A stretch of 19,049 nt of DNA from JAOTYV01 sp964469835 (GCA_964469835.1 CAYYBI010000323.1:1-19049), one strand, 5' to 3'. Shown: positions 6,401-15,401, numbered from the stretch's first letter. Numbers and translations are program-made. The notes: generated by a model not told the origin, from the letters alone.

Positions 6401-6785
6401 CGGGAAAGCCACCTAGTACACGCCGGTGGATAGGGGAATTACCAACGCCGCTATCCTCATCTGTTCCACACTGTGTTTGTTAATCGAGAAATAGAATTAT
6501 TTAATGCGCATTGTTTTATTGATGTATACGTCAAGGAAAAATAAAAATAACAAATTCTAATAAAAGAAAAATAGAATAAAAAATGTTGATATTGTTGTTA
6601 TGCGCTGCATAATGAACAGTCAGTAATTTATTAATTACTTGAACTTTAAGAATAACTTTATGAAAATATCGTTAATCGGGAATTGAGACATCGTTGATAC
6701 CGCAATGCCTTGTTGGATTGATGCTGATGAACGCGTTTATCGCAATGGCGTCATTAGGTGCGGTCAAGTTGGAGGGGGAATTGCC
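6401..6785. other. AT-rich divergent promoter region
   Basis: About 385 bp between the DUF2628 gene (minus) and the Sel1 gene (plus). The part from 6475 to 6690 is very AT-rich, with A-runs at about 6537-6548 and 6563-6592, in sharp contrast to the GC-rich genes. It contains a 15-bp dyad TTATGC-gct-GCATAA (6598-6612) and AGTAATT-tatt-AATTACT (6622-6639), followed by TTGAAC at 6639-6644, which could be a -35 box though no good -10 follows at 17 bp. The open codons 6705-6785 in front of the Sel1 start are probably leader, since the Shine-Dalgarno sequence lies at 6770-6778. Confidence 0.6.
6598..6612. promoter_or_regulatory. TTATGC-gct-GCATAA dyad, possible operator
   Basis: A perfect 6-bp dyad with a 3-bp centre, placed between the divergent DUF2628 and Sel1 genes. 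The position suits a shared regulator site. A second dyad (6622-6639) lies 10 bp further on. Chance is a real alternative in such AT-rich DNA. Confidence 0.3.
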
Positions 6786-8576
6786 GTGAATGGGAAGATG
6801 CGGAATGAGCCGATAGATCCGGCGCCGGAATCCGAAAGCAGGTTCCAGTTCGACATCGACAAGCGATTGCACCTTATCCGGATGTTCTTGTGTTCCGGAT
6901 TTATCGCGAGTGCGATTACCGTCTTGGTTTATTCCGAAGTTCCGTTTTCAGTCATGGTGCTGCTTTCCGCGGCAATTGTTTTTGCGGCATTGATGGTCCG
7001 GCAGTCTTTCCACACATTGCGGATGCAGCAACCGGTACTTTCCGTGGGGCCACGCGGGATCTGGGACCGGCGGCTCAATGCGGCAGTGATCCCCTGGTCG
7101 GATATTTTCCGCATTAGAACGGATCGCAACGGCGATATTATCCTTGATCCGAAAGACCAGTTTTCCGGCATTGACGAAGCCGCTCTTACGCGTTGGCAGA
7201 ACCTTCGCCGGCAGCTTGATACCGCATTACAGCCCGGCAGCCTGAGAATTGATATGAACGCCGTGGATGGCAAGAGCAGTCAATTGCTCGCTGGCATCGA
7301 AGCATCGCTTCCGCAACATCTCCAGTCTTTGTACCGTCCGGATTTTGAGCCGGCGGATGTTCGGTTTCCAAGGCGCACCCTTTTCGCTGGCGTCGGCGCT
7401 ATTGCCATCGCGGCGATGATGTTTGTCGTCGCGTCGGCCTCGACGCCGAGCGCGGCGCCGGAGCTGCAGAACCTCGGATCGGCAATGGATTCCAGTGCAA
7501 TTCCCGGACAGTATGAAAGTGCCGCACTTTCGGAGTTCAAGTTGGCCGCAAAGAGGGGCGATGCTAGTGCGCGCGTCCGTCTCGGTCTGATGTATCACGA
7601 GGGCGATGGCGTTGCGCGCAATCGGGAACAAGCGGCACGGTGGTTCCATCTCGCGGCGAGAGACCATCAGCCTGCCGGCCAGGCTGCGCTTGGCTATTTG
7701 CATGAAAATGGTTTGGGTGTTTCACAGGATTTCGGCAAGGCGCTGACCTGGTACCGGAAAGCTGCCGACCGGAACAACAGCTGGGCACAATACAGGCTTG
7801 CCTTGATGTATCGTGACGGCCGCGGCATACGCCGCAATCCGGCGGAAGCCGTTCGGCTCTTGACAGCGGCAGCCATCAAGGGCGACGTCGCCGGACGATT
7901 CCATCTTGGTGAAATGTACGACAAAGGCTGGGGTGTACCGCAGGATTCCAGCGTGGCTGCGGATTGGTACCGCAAGGCGGCCGAGCAAGACCATGACCAA
8001 GCGGAATTCGCTCTTGGTACGATGTATCGGGATGGCCGCGGATCGCGCCGCGACCCGGTGCGGGCCGCGCTCTGGTTCGAACGGTCCGCGCGCAAAGGCT
8101 ATGCGCCCGCACAGCATGCGCTGGGGTTGGCGTATGAGGTCGGACGCGGCGTCGCACGGGACATGAACCGTGCAACGTTGTGGTTCACCCTTGCGGAGCG
8201 GCACGGCAATCAGGAGGCTGCCCAGAGGCGACGGCAGATCTACACCCATCTGAGCCGGTCGCAACGCCACGAGACGGACGCATTCCAGAAGAAATGGCTG
8301 AAGGAGCATGCCCTGTCCGAAGAGGCTGCGACGAAATTCAAAGCGTACAAGCGAATGAATGCTCCCAAGGCCTTCGCCATAGCAATGAATGGTGCCTGGG
8401 CGCAGACGGAGAATGCCAAACACGTTCGCGATGCGGTGTACCACGCCATGAAACGATGCCGTCAGTACGCGGACGCGTGCATGCTATTTGCTGTCGGCGA
8501 TAAGGTGGTCATCGGCATGCGCGAGGCCGAAATTGATGCTGTTATCGCGAAGCAGCTCAAGACGGCGTCGCGTTGA
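6786..8576 (+). CDS. membrane-anchored Sel1-repeat protein with cytoplasmic PH-like domain
   Basis: A 596-aa protein. GTG 6786 is chosen over ATG 6705 because GGAGGGGG lies 7 bases upstream of it. Domain order: two TM helices (about 30-50, 55-72); a soluble PH-like domain (about 82-185) opening VLSVGPRGIWDRRLNAAVIP then WSDIFRIR; a third TM (about 199-218); six 36-residue Sel1 repeats (about 260-475). Each repeat reads roughly A-x-x-x-L-G-x-M-Y-x-x-G-x-G-V-x-x-D-x-x-x-A-x-x-W-Y-x-x-A-A. A C-terminal domain (about 525-590) has FAIAMNGAWA and two cysteines (558, 565) in CRQYADACMLFAVGDKVV. The three helices put the PH-like domain in the cytoplasm and the repeats in the periplasm. Sel1 repeats are alpha-solenoid scaffolds for protein partners. 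The membrane/PH half is paralogous to the gene at 4153-4824. Function is unknown but probably envelope related. Confidence 0.85.
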   Translation: MNGKMRNEPIDPAPESESRFQFDIDKRLHLIRMFLCSGFIASAITVLVYSEVPFSVMVLLSAAIVFAALMVRQSFHTLRMQQPVLSVGPRGIWDRRLNAAVIPWSDIFRIRTDRNGDIILDPKDQFSGIDEAALTRWQNLRRQLDTALQPGSLRIDMNAVDGKSSQLLAGIEASLPQHLQSLYRPDFEPADVRFPRRTLFAGVGAIAIAAMMFVVASASTPSAAPELQNLGSAMDSSAIPGQYESAALSEFKLAAKRGDASARVRLGLMYHEGDGVARNREQAARWFHLAARDHQPAGQAALGYLHENGLGVSQDFGKALTWYRKAADRNNSWAQYRLALMYRDGRGIRRNPAEAVRLLTAAAIKGDVAGRFHLGEMYDKGWGVPQDSSVAADWYRKAAEQDHDQAEFALGTMYRDGRGSRRDPVRAALWFERSARKGYAPAQHALGLAYEVGRGVARDMNRATLWFTLAERHGNQEAAQRRRQIYTHLSRSQRHETDAFQKKWLKEHALSEEAATKFKAYKRMNAPKAFAIAMNGAWAQTENAKHVRDAVYHAMKRCRQYADACMLFAVGDKVVIGMREAEIDAVIAKQLKTASR

Positions 8577-8601
8577 CGAAATTTGGGGATCGGTTCTCGG
8601 A

Positions 8602-10335
8602 TTAGGGCTTCTTGCAGCCCAGCGCGCGCTCTACCGCGGCGGCGCCGTAATCGCGCTCGGCCCGCTCGCGGGATAATTTGCCGCTTCGAATATCGGTCGC
8701 AAGCGAATCCTGCGGGCGTTCCGACGGGGCGCCGAAGCCACCGCCGCCGCAGGTTTCGAGACGCATGGATTCGCCGGCCTCTAGAGCCAGCCGGGCAACC
8801 TTTGACGGCAACTCCTCGGCGTCCGCGCGGCCATGATTGCGGATAAGCCGGGCTTTTCCGCCCTCCTTGCCGCCGGCGGCGCCCGGCGGGGCGATTTTAT
8901 GGCCGTCGGACCTGACGGAAAACACGATATCGTCGGTTGCCGTGCGAATCTGTCGCGCCATGCCAAGCCCGCCCCGATTGCGGCCGGCCCCGCCTGAATC
9001 CGGGACCATGCAGTACTCATCGACAATGAGCGGGTACTCGTGCTCGAGCGCCTCGACCGGGAGGTTCGACGTGTTGGTCATATGCACCTGCACCGCGTCC
9101 ATACCGTCATGGAGGGCGCTGCCGCCAACGCCGCCGCCCATCGTTTCAAGGTAGACGAACTGCTCGGATCGGTCTTTGTGCGGGCCCGAGAACACCAATG
9201 CGGGCACCGCGTCATGGCCCGCCGCCATCGCGTCATCCGGCGGCAAAAGTGCGGCGAACGCACCGAATACGGCGCGAACCACCTTGTTGCAACCGATGCT
9301 GCGCGCGCCGACCGCGGCGGGGTGTTGAGGACCGACAATCGTCCCCGGTGGTGCAATTATTTCGATGGCATCGAAGAATCCGCTATTGGGGAGCAGATTG
9401 GGATCGAGCAGCGTCTTTACCGAGAAATAGACGGACGCGCGCAACGCGCTTTCCGGGATATTCATGGCGCCGCGAGCCTGAGGACCGGATCCGGTGAAAT
9501 CGATAGACAGGCGGTCGCCGTCGATGCGCACCGTGCTTTGAATCGCTACCGGATCGCCGCCCATGCCGTCGTCGTCCAGCCAGCTCGTGAACGTCGATTC
9601 ACCATCGGTCATTGCGGCGACGCGGTTCAATAGACGGGTTTGCGTATAGGCGAGAAGGTCTTCGATCGCCTCGGCAGTGTTGGCCGTGCCCATCTGTCGA
9701 ATGAGCTCAACCGCCATCGCCGCGCCGCGATTGTTGGCGGATACCTGGACCTGCAGGTCGAGTTCCCGCTCCATGGGATCACGGCTGTTCGAGGCGATCA
9801 GCCGAAGAAGATCCCGGTCGAGCGTGCCGCCTTTGACCAGCTTGATGATCGGTATGCGGAGACCTTCCTCGAACACGCTGCGTGCACCGCCCGAAATCGA
9901 GCCGGGAACGCTGCCGCCGACATCCGAATGATGCGCGATGTTCGCGGTAAAGAAGCGAATCTCGTTCTCGTGGAAAACCGGCGTAATGATGGAGATATCC
10001 GGCATATGCGTCCCGCCGGCGAGGTAGGGGTCGTTGCAGACGAAAGCGTCGCCGTCTTGAATGGCGTCGCGCGGGTATTCGCGGAGGACCGCATCCACGC
10101 CGCCCATGAGCGACCCGAGATGAAGCGGTACATGCGAGGCCTGCGCCACAAGCCGGCCGCCGCCATCGAACAGCGCGACCGAACAATCCTTCCGCTCCTT
10201 GATGTTGGTCGAGAACGACGCGCGCACCAATGTGTGGCCCATATCCTCGGTAACGGAGAGCAGCCGGTTGCTGAAGATTTCGAGCGCGACCGGGTCGTGG
10301 AGTCGGCGGGTGCGGCTGGATTTTACGTCAGTCAT
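8602..10335 (-). CDS. hyuB: hydantoinase/oxoprolinase B subunit family protein
   Basis: A 577-aa cytosolic protein of the HyuB family, usually the partner of HyuA in ATP-dependent N-methylhydantoinase, 5-oxoprolinase or acetone/acetophenone carboxylase-type enzymes. The N-terminal part contains SHVPLHLGSLMGGVD (67-81), NDPYLAGGTHMPD (101-113) and HHSDVGG (135-141), which supply His/Asp residues typical of the family's metal site. Later come HPAAVGARSIGCNKV and ETMGGGVGGSALHDGMDAV, then MTNTSNLPVEALEHEYP and a Gly-rich SGGAGRNRGGLGM, all standard for the family. Length is normal. ATG 10335 overlaps the hyuA stop in ATGA, showing translational coupling. A longer frame to 10395 is just overlap with hyuA. 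The substrate cannot be told from sequence. The gene ends 25 bp from the convergent Sel1 gene. Confidence 0.92.
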   Translation of the reverse strand: MTDVKSSRTRRLHDPVALEIFSNRLLSVTEDMGHTLVRASFSTNIKERKDCSVALFDGGGRLVAQASHVPLHLGSLMGGVDAVLREYPRDAIQDGDAFVCNDPYLAGGTHMPDISIITPVFHENEIRFFTANIAHHSDVGGSVPGSISGGARSVFEEGLRIPIIKLVKGGTLDRDLLRLIASNSRDPMERELDLQVQVSANNRGAAMAVELIRQMGTANTAEAIEDLLAYTQTRLLNRVAAMTDGESTFTSWLDDDGMGGDPVAIQSTVRIDGDRLSIDFTGSGPQARGAMNIPESALRASVYFSVKTLLDPNLLPNSGFFDAIEIIAPPGTIVGPQHPAAVGARSIGCNKVVRAVFGAFAALLPPDDAMAAGHDAVPALVFSGPHKDRSEQFVYLETMGGGVGGSALHDGMDAVQVHMTNTSNLPVEALEHEYPLIVDEYCMVPDSGGAGRNRGGLGMARQIRTATDDIVFSVRSDGHKIAPPGAAGGKEGGKARLIRNHGRADAEELPSKVARLALEAGESMRLETCGGGGFGAPSERPQDSLATDIRSGKLSRERAERDYGAAAVERALGCKKP

Positions 10336-12392
10336 GGCGGGGCGGGGCTGGAGTGCGACATGTCGATGATCAAATTGGCGCCCGGATCGAGCCACGCGGC
10401 GTGCCGCGGCAGGATGAGCGTGGTCGCGCTTATCTCCTCCACGACCGCCGGGCCCACCAATCGAGTTTCCGCGGGTAGGGTACTCCGGTCATAGACCGGC
10501 GTGTCGAGCCATCCGGAATCACCAAAATATATCGATCGGGTAGAAATAATCGACGCGGTAGGGTCGCCATGCTCAGCGGTTGTCGGGGGTTCCGCTTTCG
10601 GGACAATACCGATGGCTTGCACTCGGCAATTCACAATTTCAATGGCGCGGCCTTCGATTGCATGCCCGTGCGCCTGCCGGTGCGCGGCTTCGAACGCCTG
10701 AATGAACGGGACTGGCCCGTCTTCCGGGATTTCAGCCATGGCCACGGGAACTTCGTGGTTTTGGCCCTGATAGCGGGTGTCGAGTGTTAACCGGAAGCGG
10801 CGGTCCGGCGGCGCGATGCCTTCCTTGTCCAACCAGTCATCGCCGTCTTTTCGCATCGCGGTCAAGAGCTGCCGGATTTCCGTCCAGCTGGCGTCGTTGA
10901 CGGTTCGAATGACGGTGCGCACGAAGTCGAAGCTGACATTGGCGAGCAACATGCCGCGCGCGCACATGGTGCCCGGTTCGCGTGGGACGATGATGCGGGG
11001 TATGCCGCATTCGATGGCGACCTCCGATGCGTGAAGCGGCCCGGCGCCGCCAAACGCCATGAGGGTAAAATCCTTCAAATCGTAGCCTTGCATGGTCGAA
11101 ACCGACCGGATGGCGCGGCTCATGTTGGATACGGCGATACGAAGAATGCCATGTGCCGCGGGTTCGATGGAAAGTCCCAGGGGGGCCGCAATATCCCGTT
11201 CGATCGCCGCGCGCGCCGCGTCCTCGTCCAACCGCATTCGGCCCGATAACATGGTGTCCGGGCTCAATCGGTTCAGGCATAGATTCGCGTCTGTAACGGT
11301 GGGCGCCGTGCCGCCGGCACCGTAGGCCACCGGCCCAGGCTTGGCGCCGGCGCTCTGTGGCCCGACCTTGAGCGCGCCGGCCGGGTCGATCCAGGCGATG
11401 CTGCCGCCGCCGGCCCCAATGACATGGATGTCGAGCATTGGGGTTTTAATCGGGTATCCGGCGAGTTGCCGTTCCGAGGTGGACTGCGGGGCGGTATCGC
11501 GGATCAAGGAAACGTCGGTGCTGGTGCCGCCGACGTCGAAGGTCACGATGTTCGGCTCGCCCGCCGTGTTGGCCACGACCGCAGCCCCGACGACCCCCGC
11601 CGCCGGGCCCGACAGGCAGGTGCGGACGGGAAACCGGCGGACCGTATCCATCGATACGAGGCCGCCATTGGAATGAAACGTATGGGCGTCGCAGGTGAAT
11701 CCCAGCCTGGTCAAATCGGAAACGAGCTTGGCGCAATAGGCTGCCATCCGTGGGCCAACATAGGCGTTGATCGCGGTCGTCGACGTACGCTCGAATTCGC
11801 GGAATTCGGGCAGCACTTCCGAAGACAGGCTCAGGAAGCAGTCCGGCATCAACCGTTCCACAATCGCCCGCGCCGCTTGTTCGTGCGCGGCGTCTCGATA
11901 GCTGTGCAGGAAGCAAATTGCGATCGCCTCGACGCCCGCGGCGCGCAGGTTGTTGGCGGCCGTCTCCAGTTCCGCGGTGTCGAGCGTTTTCTCGACGCTT
12001 CCGTCATAGCGAACCCGCTCGGTGATTTCGTGCCGGCGCTCCCGCGGCACCACCGGGTCGGGGTTGCGGTCCCGGTAGTCATAGAGGTTGGGCCGTGTCT
12101 GGCGTCCGATTTCGAGGATGTCCCGGAAGCCGCGCGTCGTCAGCAGACCCGTCTTGGCACCCCGCCGCTCCACTACCATGTTCGTGGCGACGGTCGTGCC
12201 GTGGGCGAGAAAGGACACTTCCGCGCCGCTGCGGCCGACCATTTCCAACAGTCGGGTAAGGCCGAGACGAATTGCTTCCGAAGGATCGTCCGGCGTCGAC
12301 GGCACCTTGTGGAAATGCAAGGCGCCGCTTCGTTCGTCGAGCAAGGTGAAGTCGGTGAAGGTGCCGCCGACATCGAGACCAATGCGGATCAT
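10332..12392 (-). CDS. hyuA: hydantoinase/oxoprolinase A subunit family protein
   Basis: A 686-aa HyuA-family protein, an ASKHA-type ATPase subunit that pairs with HyuB. The product starts MIRIGLDVGGTFTDF with the phosphate-1 motif at 7-14. HGTTVATN (64-71) and TTRGFRDILEIGRQTRPNLY follow. A second phosphate loop FDVGGTSTDV (285-294) and GAGGGSIAW complete the nucleotide-binding core. The C-terminal half carries the family's substrate region, including SNMSRAIRSVSTMQGYD and MAFGGAGPLHASEVA. ATG 12392 is chosen although the frame is open to 12560, because known homologues begin right at this motif and the extension lies over the upstream gene. Only one base separates the upstream TGA from this ATG, with no Shine-Dalgarno sequence, suggesting translation by reinitiation. 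Candidate substrates are cyclic amides such as N-methylhydantoins or 5-oxoproline. Confidence 0.92.
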   Translation of the reverse strand: MIRIGLDVGGTFTDFTLLDERSGALHFHKVPSTPDDPSEAIRLGLTRLLEMVGRSGAEVSFLAHGTTVATNMVVERRGAKTGLLTTRGFRDILEIGRQTRPNLYDYRDRNPDPVVPRERRHEITERVRYDGSVEKTLDTAELETAANNLRAAGVEAIAICFLHSYRDAAHEQAARAIVERLMPDCFLSLSSEVLPEFREFERTSTTAINAYVGPRMAAYCAKLVSDLTRLGFTCDAHTFHSNGGLVSMDTVRRFPVRTCLSGPAAGVVGAAVVANTAGEPNIVTFDVGGTSTDVSLIRDTAPQSTSERQLAGYPIKTPMLDIHVIGAGGGSIAWIDPAGALKVGPQSAGAKPGPVAYGAGGTAPTVTDANLCLNRLSPDTMLSGRMRLDEDAARAAIERDIAAPLGLSIEPAAHGILRIAVSNMSRAIRSVSTMQGYDLKDFTLMAFGGAGPLHASEVAIECGIPRIIVPREPGTMCARGMLLANVSFDFVRTVIRTVNDASWTEIRQLLTAMRKDGDDWLDKEGIAPPDRRFRLTLDTRYQGQNHEVPVAMAEIPEDGPVPFIQAFEAAHRQAHGHAIEGRAIEIVNCRVQAIGIVPKAEPPTTAEHGDPTASIISTRSIYFGDSGWLDTPVYDRSTLPAETRLVGPAVVEEISATTLILPRHAAWLDPGANLIIDMSHSSPAPP

Positions 12393-12393
12393 T

Positions 12394-13446
12394 TCACGAA
12401 CCGGGCTTGGCGTTTTCCAGCACGTCGGCAACGCGTTTCTTGAGATGAACCGACTCAAATTCCGGGACGATGTAGTCCCAAATTCCCGTGCGGCTTCGCA
12501 GTGCGGCGATCTTCTTGTTGCGGTCCTCGGCGCCTTTTTCGGGCGCATCGCGTGCGGCACGAATATCGGTCACCCGCAGCCAGTTCTTGCCGTCCTGCTC
12601 CATGACATTGAGTTCAATGCGCAGCCCGTCGCTGGTCTGAAAGATGGCGGTCGCCGTCTTCGCCGGATCGAAGGTGACGCTTCCTCGTTTTCGCGCATCG
12701 ACCATTTCGAGATCGGCCAGCGCTCGTCCGATATCGCTTGGATAATAGGTGCTAATCAACTTCTTGCCCGGCGGCATGTTGTGCAGTTTGAATTTGCCGT
12801 CGGACCGGATCACGACCAGCGCATCACCGTTATGGTGGCGAATGGTCGCCTTGCGGATATGGGCCGTCGGGATGTCCATGATGCGGTCTCGAAGCCATGA
12901 TTTGGGATCGCCCCCGACGGCGAGCGTGCCACTGGCCAACCACGATCGGTCGGAGCCGGCTTTCCGGATGTACACGCCGCCTTCGCTGATAACCTCGAGG
13001 TACTGATTCTGTTTGCCGACGATGAGGTCCGCGTGCACGGTGCCGGATCGGTCGATCAGCCGTATTCGCCGCGACTTCGACTTGGCGCCGGCCGGGTCTT
13101 CGACCTGCAACTTGGCATACCGTTTTGCCAGCCGGGTTTTCGGCGCGAGCAATCTCAATTGGGACATATCGTGGAGAGTTTTCTGCACGATCTCCGCGCG
13201 AACCGGATAATCGTCGCTCTGTTTCAATATCCAGCCATCCGACGACTTGACGATTGTGAGGGCACCGCCTGCCCGGTCGACGATGATCTTGTCGACCGCG
13301 GACAGCTTCTGCGCCAGTTGAGGGAAGACCAGCTTACCGAATTCCGGTTTCCGCCAGGTCGACCAGTCGAGATGAACGGCCCAGGCCGCGGCGATTGCGG
13401 CAATCGCGGTCAGGACGGCCAAGATGGAAAGCGTGTTGGGTCTCAC
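12394..13446 (-). CDS. DUF4340 protein, Gld-type ABC accessory
   Basis: A 350-aa protein with one N-terminal membrane anchor (about 6-24: TLSILAVLTAIAAIAAAW). A soluble, mostly beta-strand periplasmic domain follows, with tryptophans at SDGWILKQSD and DRSWLASG and with DRIMDIPTAHIRKATI. This pattern matches DUF4340 proteins, which commonly follow GldG-like genes in Gld-type ABC operons. The function of DUF4340 is unknown. A C-terminal part (ADVLENAKPGS) ends one base before hyuA. The start is GTG 13446 (RPNTLS), with AGGATTGG about 6 bases upstream, and the GldG-like gene ends 31 bp before it. A signal-anchor rather than a cleaved signal is likely, since no AXA site follows the helix. Confidence 0.82.
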   Translation of the reverse strand: MRPNTLSILAVLTAIAAIAAAWAVHLDWSTWRKPEFGKLVFPQLAQKLSAVDKIIVDRAGGALTIVKSSDGWILKQSDDYPVRAEIVQKTLHDMSQLRLLAPKTRLAKRYAKLQVEDPAGAKSKSRRIRLIDRSGTVHADLIVGKQNQYLEVISEGGVYIRKAGSDRSWLASGTLAVGGDPKSWLRDRIMDIPTAHIRKATIRHHNGDALVVIRSDGKFKLHNMPPGKKLISTYYPSDIGRALADLEMVDARKRGSVTFDPAKTATAIFQTSDGLRIELNVMEQDGKNWLRVTDIRAARDAPEKGAEDRNKKIAALRSRTGIWDYIVPEFESVHLKKRVADVLENAKPGS

Positions 13447-13477
13447 GGTAAGCCAATCCTGTTGTCTCTAAGAGCGT

Positions 13478-15394
13478 TCATGTGCGTTGCTGCCGGCGGG
13501 CGCGACGGCGCCGATAGGCCGCGGCGGCAATCACACCGATGACCAGTATCAGCGGGATCGCGGCAATGTTGAGGAATTTTACCAGGCCATCGAGTTGGTC
13601 GAGGTCGCGTCGCAGGGCTCTTTGGACCTGGCGTAATTCTTTGCGGACATTGACCATTTCACGACGAACTTCGTTGATCTTTGCTTTCTCCGCTTCCGAG
13701 GCGCCAATCTTCCCTTCGGTGAATTTTTGTTGGGCAAGCGTTTCCATCTCGCCGCGCACCTGTGCCAGGCGTTGCTGCAACTGGCGCTCCTTTTGGCGGA
13801 ATTTCCGTTCCGCCTCGCGCCGCAGATCCTGGATATAGAAGAACGGGCGGGTGGAGTTGGCGCGGCCGCGCAATCCGATGAGCGCGTCGCTTCCCGTAAG
13901 GTTGTCCAATGCGTTGATGACGAAGTCCACATTGTTGGCATTCGGCACCAACGTATTGCGGCCCTGATCCTCGCGAATGTCGGCCCAGAATTCGTCATGC
14001 AGCATGTCGACGTCGGAGACGACGATGACATTTATCGGGGATTTGGATTCGGTAAGGTGGACGCCGTTTTTTGCCGTGTCCGCGCCATCTTTCGTTGTCT
14101 TGCCGGCTTTCGGCGGGCCTTTCGGAAAGACAGTCTTCGTATGCCCGGTCGACCGTGAGGCCAGCATTAGCTTCTTGTTCTGCGGCTTGAAGGTGCGGAA
14201 TATCTCGATCAGGTTTGGGTTGCCCGAAAGCCGCCGCGTTTCCACCGGCATGGCGCGCGGGCTGGTGGTAATGAGCGGCGTAATCGTTATGCCCGCAGTA
14301 TCTATTGGCTCGAGTATTCCGGCCGTACCGACATTGATGGCTTTGATGTCGCTGGTGACGACATCCCGGGTGTCGAAATTGGCGTTGGAAAGCGTTAGCC
14401 AGGCAACGTAGTCGACCACGGCGATGCGCCCTTCATGGCGAACCCGCACCCGGCGCGCGGTTCCCAGATCGCCGGCGACTTTATGGGGAACCAAGGAAAC
14501 GCCCCAGCCGTTCAGCAAACGGTCGAATTGTGATCTGCCGCTGCCGGTAAACCCGGGGCCCAACTTCGATCCGGACTCGAACATTGCATCGACGAAGACC
14601 AGGACGCGCCCGCCCCGCAAGACAAATTGGTCGATGGCGTACATCGCGTAAGGATCGATGCCGCGCGGATGAACGATTACGAGAGCGTCTATTTCATCCG
14701 GAATTTTGTCGACATAGATCGGCAGCGGCCGGACGTCGAAGAACTCCCTTATTTGGTCGATCGCAGGCCAGCGCGGGGCGTTCCGGTTCGGAACGGTTCC
14801 GGCGCCGCCGATCGCAAAGGAACTGATAATGCCGATAATTTTCTTATTGGGGTTGGCGAGACGGTGGATCAACTTCGTCAGGTCGTATTCCAGAAAATTT
14901 TCCCGCTCGAGCGAAAAATACGGAATCGCTTGTATGTCATCGGTGCTGTTGGTTCCGACGATACCGAAATAGCCGAGGTCGCCGGCTTCGTTGAACGGCA
15001 CACCGTTGAGCCCATAGGTTACGGCGCGGTCTTCCGATTCGGAAAACGGGGCGGCGTCGAACAGGTCCAGGCGCAATTTGCCGGCGGATATTTCCGTGTA
15101 GCGCTCCAACAATTCGCGCACGCGGGTGAAATAGCGTGCATGGTCAGGATTGCCTTCACCGAGCGCCTTGGTGAAATACAGCCGCAGAGTGATCGGCTCG
15201 TCGATTGCGCTCAGGATGCTTCGTGTGCCCTCCGAAAGGGTAAAAAGTTTTTCTTCCGTGAGGTCGAGTTGCATCGACTTGAATACGATGTTGGAAAATA
15301 CATTGACGGACAGAAGCAGGATCCCCGCCAGACCGAACGTCAGGTAGGCCCGCCGGGACCGCGTGATTTGTTTGAAAGCGTTCGGTAACTTCAT
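13478..15394 (-). CDS. GldG-like ABC transporter auxiliary protein
   Basis: A 638-aa protein of the GldG / ABC-type 'gliding motility' auxiliary family. An N-terminal TM helix (about 18-38) is followed by the family hallmark QLDLTEEKLFTLSEGTRSIL (42-61), then EPITLRLYFTK, a large periplasmic domain, a long charged coiled coil (about 523-606), a C-terminal TM helix (about 607-627) and an Arg-rich cytoplasmic tail. The two membrane ends place the central domain in the periplasm. In Bacteroidetes GldG is required with GldA and GldF for gliding, but many non-gliding proteobacteria carry homologues of unknown role. It starts at ATG 15394, 7 bp after the permease stop. No gliding genes are seen in this window, so the name reflects family only. 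Confidence 0.88.
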   Translation of the reverse strand: MKLPNAFKQITRSRRAYLTFGLAGILLLSVNVFSNIVFKSMQLDLTEEKLFTLSEGTRSILSAIDEPITLRLYFTKALGEGNPDHARYFTRVRELLERYTEISAGKLRLDLFDAAPFSESEDRAVTYGLNGVPFNEAGDLGYFGIVGTNSTDDIQAIPYFSLERENFLEYDLTKLIHRLANPNKKIIGIISSFAIGGAGTVPNRNAPRWPAIDQIREFFDVRPLPIYVDKIPDEIDALVIVHPRGIDPYAMYAIDQFVLRGGRVLVFVDAMFESGSKLGPGFTGSGRSQFDRLLNGWGVSLVPHKVAGDLGTARRVRVRHEGRIAVVDYVAWLTLSNANFDTRDVVTSDIKAINVGTAGILEPIDTAGITITPLITTSPRAMPVETRRLSGNPNLIEIFRTFKPQNKKLMLASRSTGHTKTVFPKGPPKAGKTTKDGADTAKNGVHLTESKSPINVIVVSDVDMLHDEFWADIREDQGRNTLVPNANNVDFVINALDNLTGSDALIGLRGRANSTRPFFYIQDLRREAERKFRQKERQLQQRLAQVRGEMETLAQQKFTEGKIGASEAEKAKINEVRREMVNVRKELRQVQRALRRDLDQLDGLVKFLNIAAIPLILVIGVIAAAAYRRRRARRQQRT

Positions 15395-15401
15395 TTTGGC
15401 G

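Noticed and set aside
12390..12560. Longer hyuA start at 12560
   Set aside because: The extra 56 residues overlap the end of the DUF4340 gene, are Arg/Ser/Thr-rich, and precede the canonical HyuA N-terminus MIRIGLDVGG.
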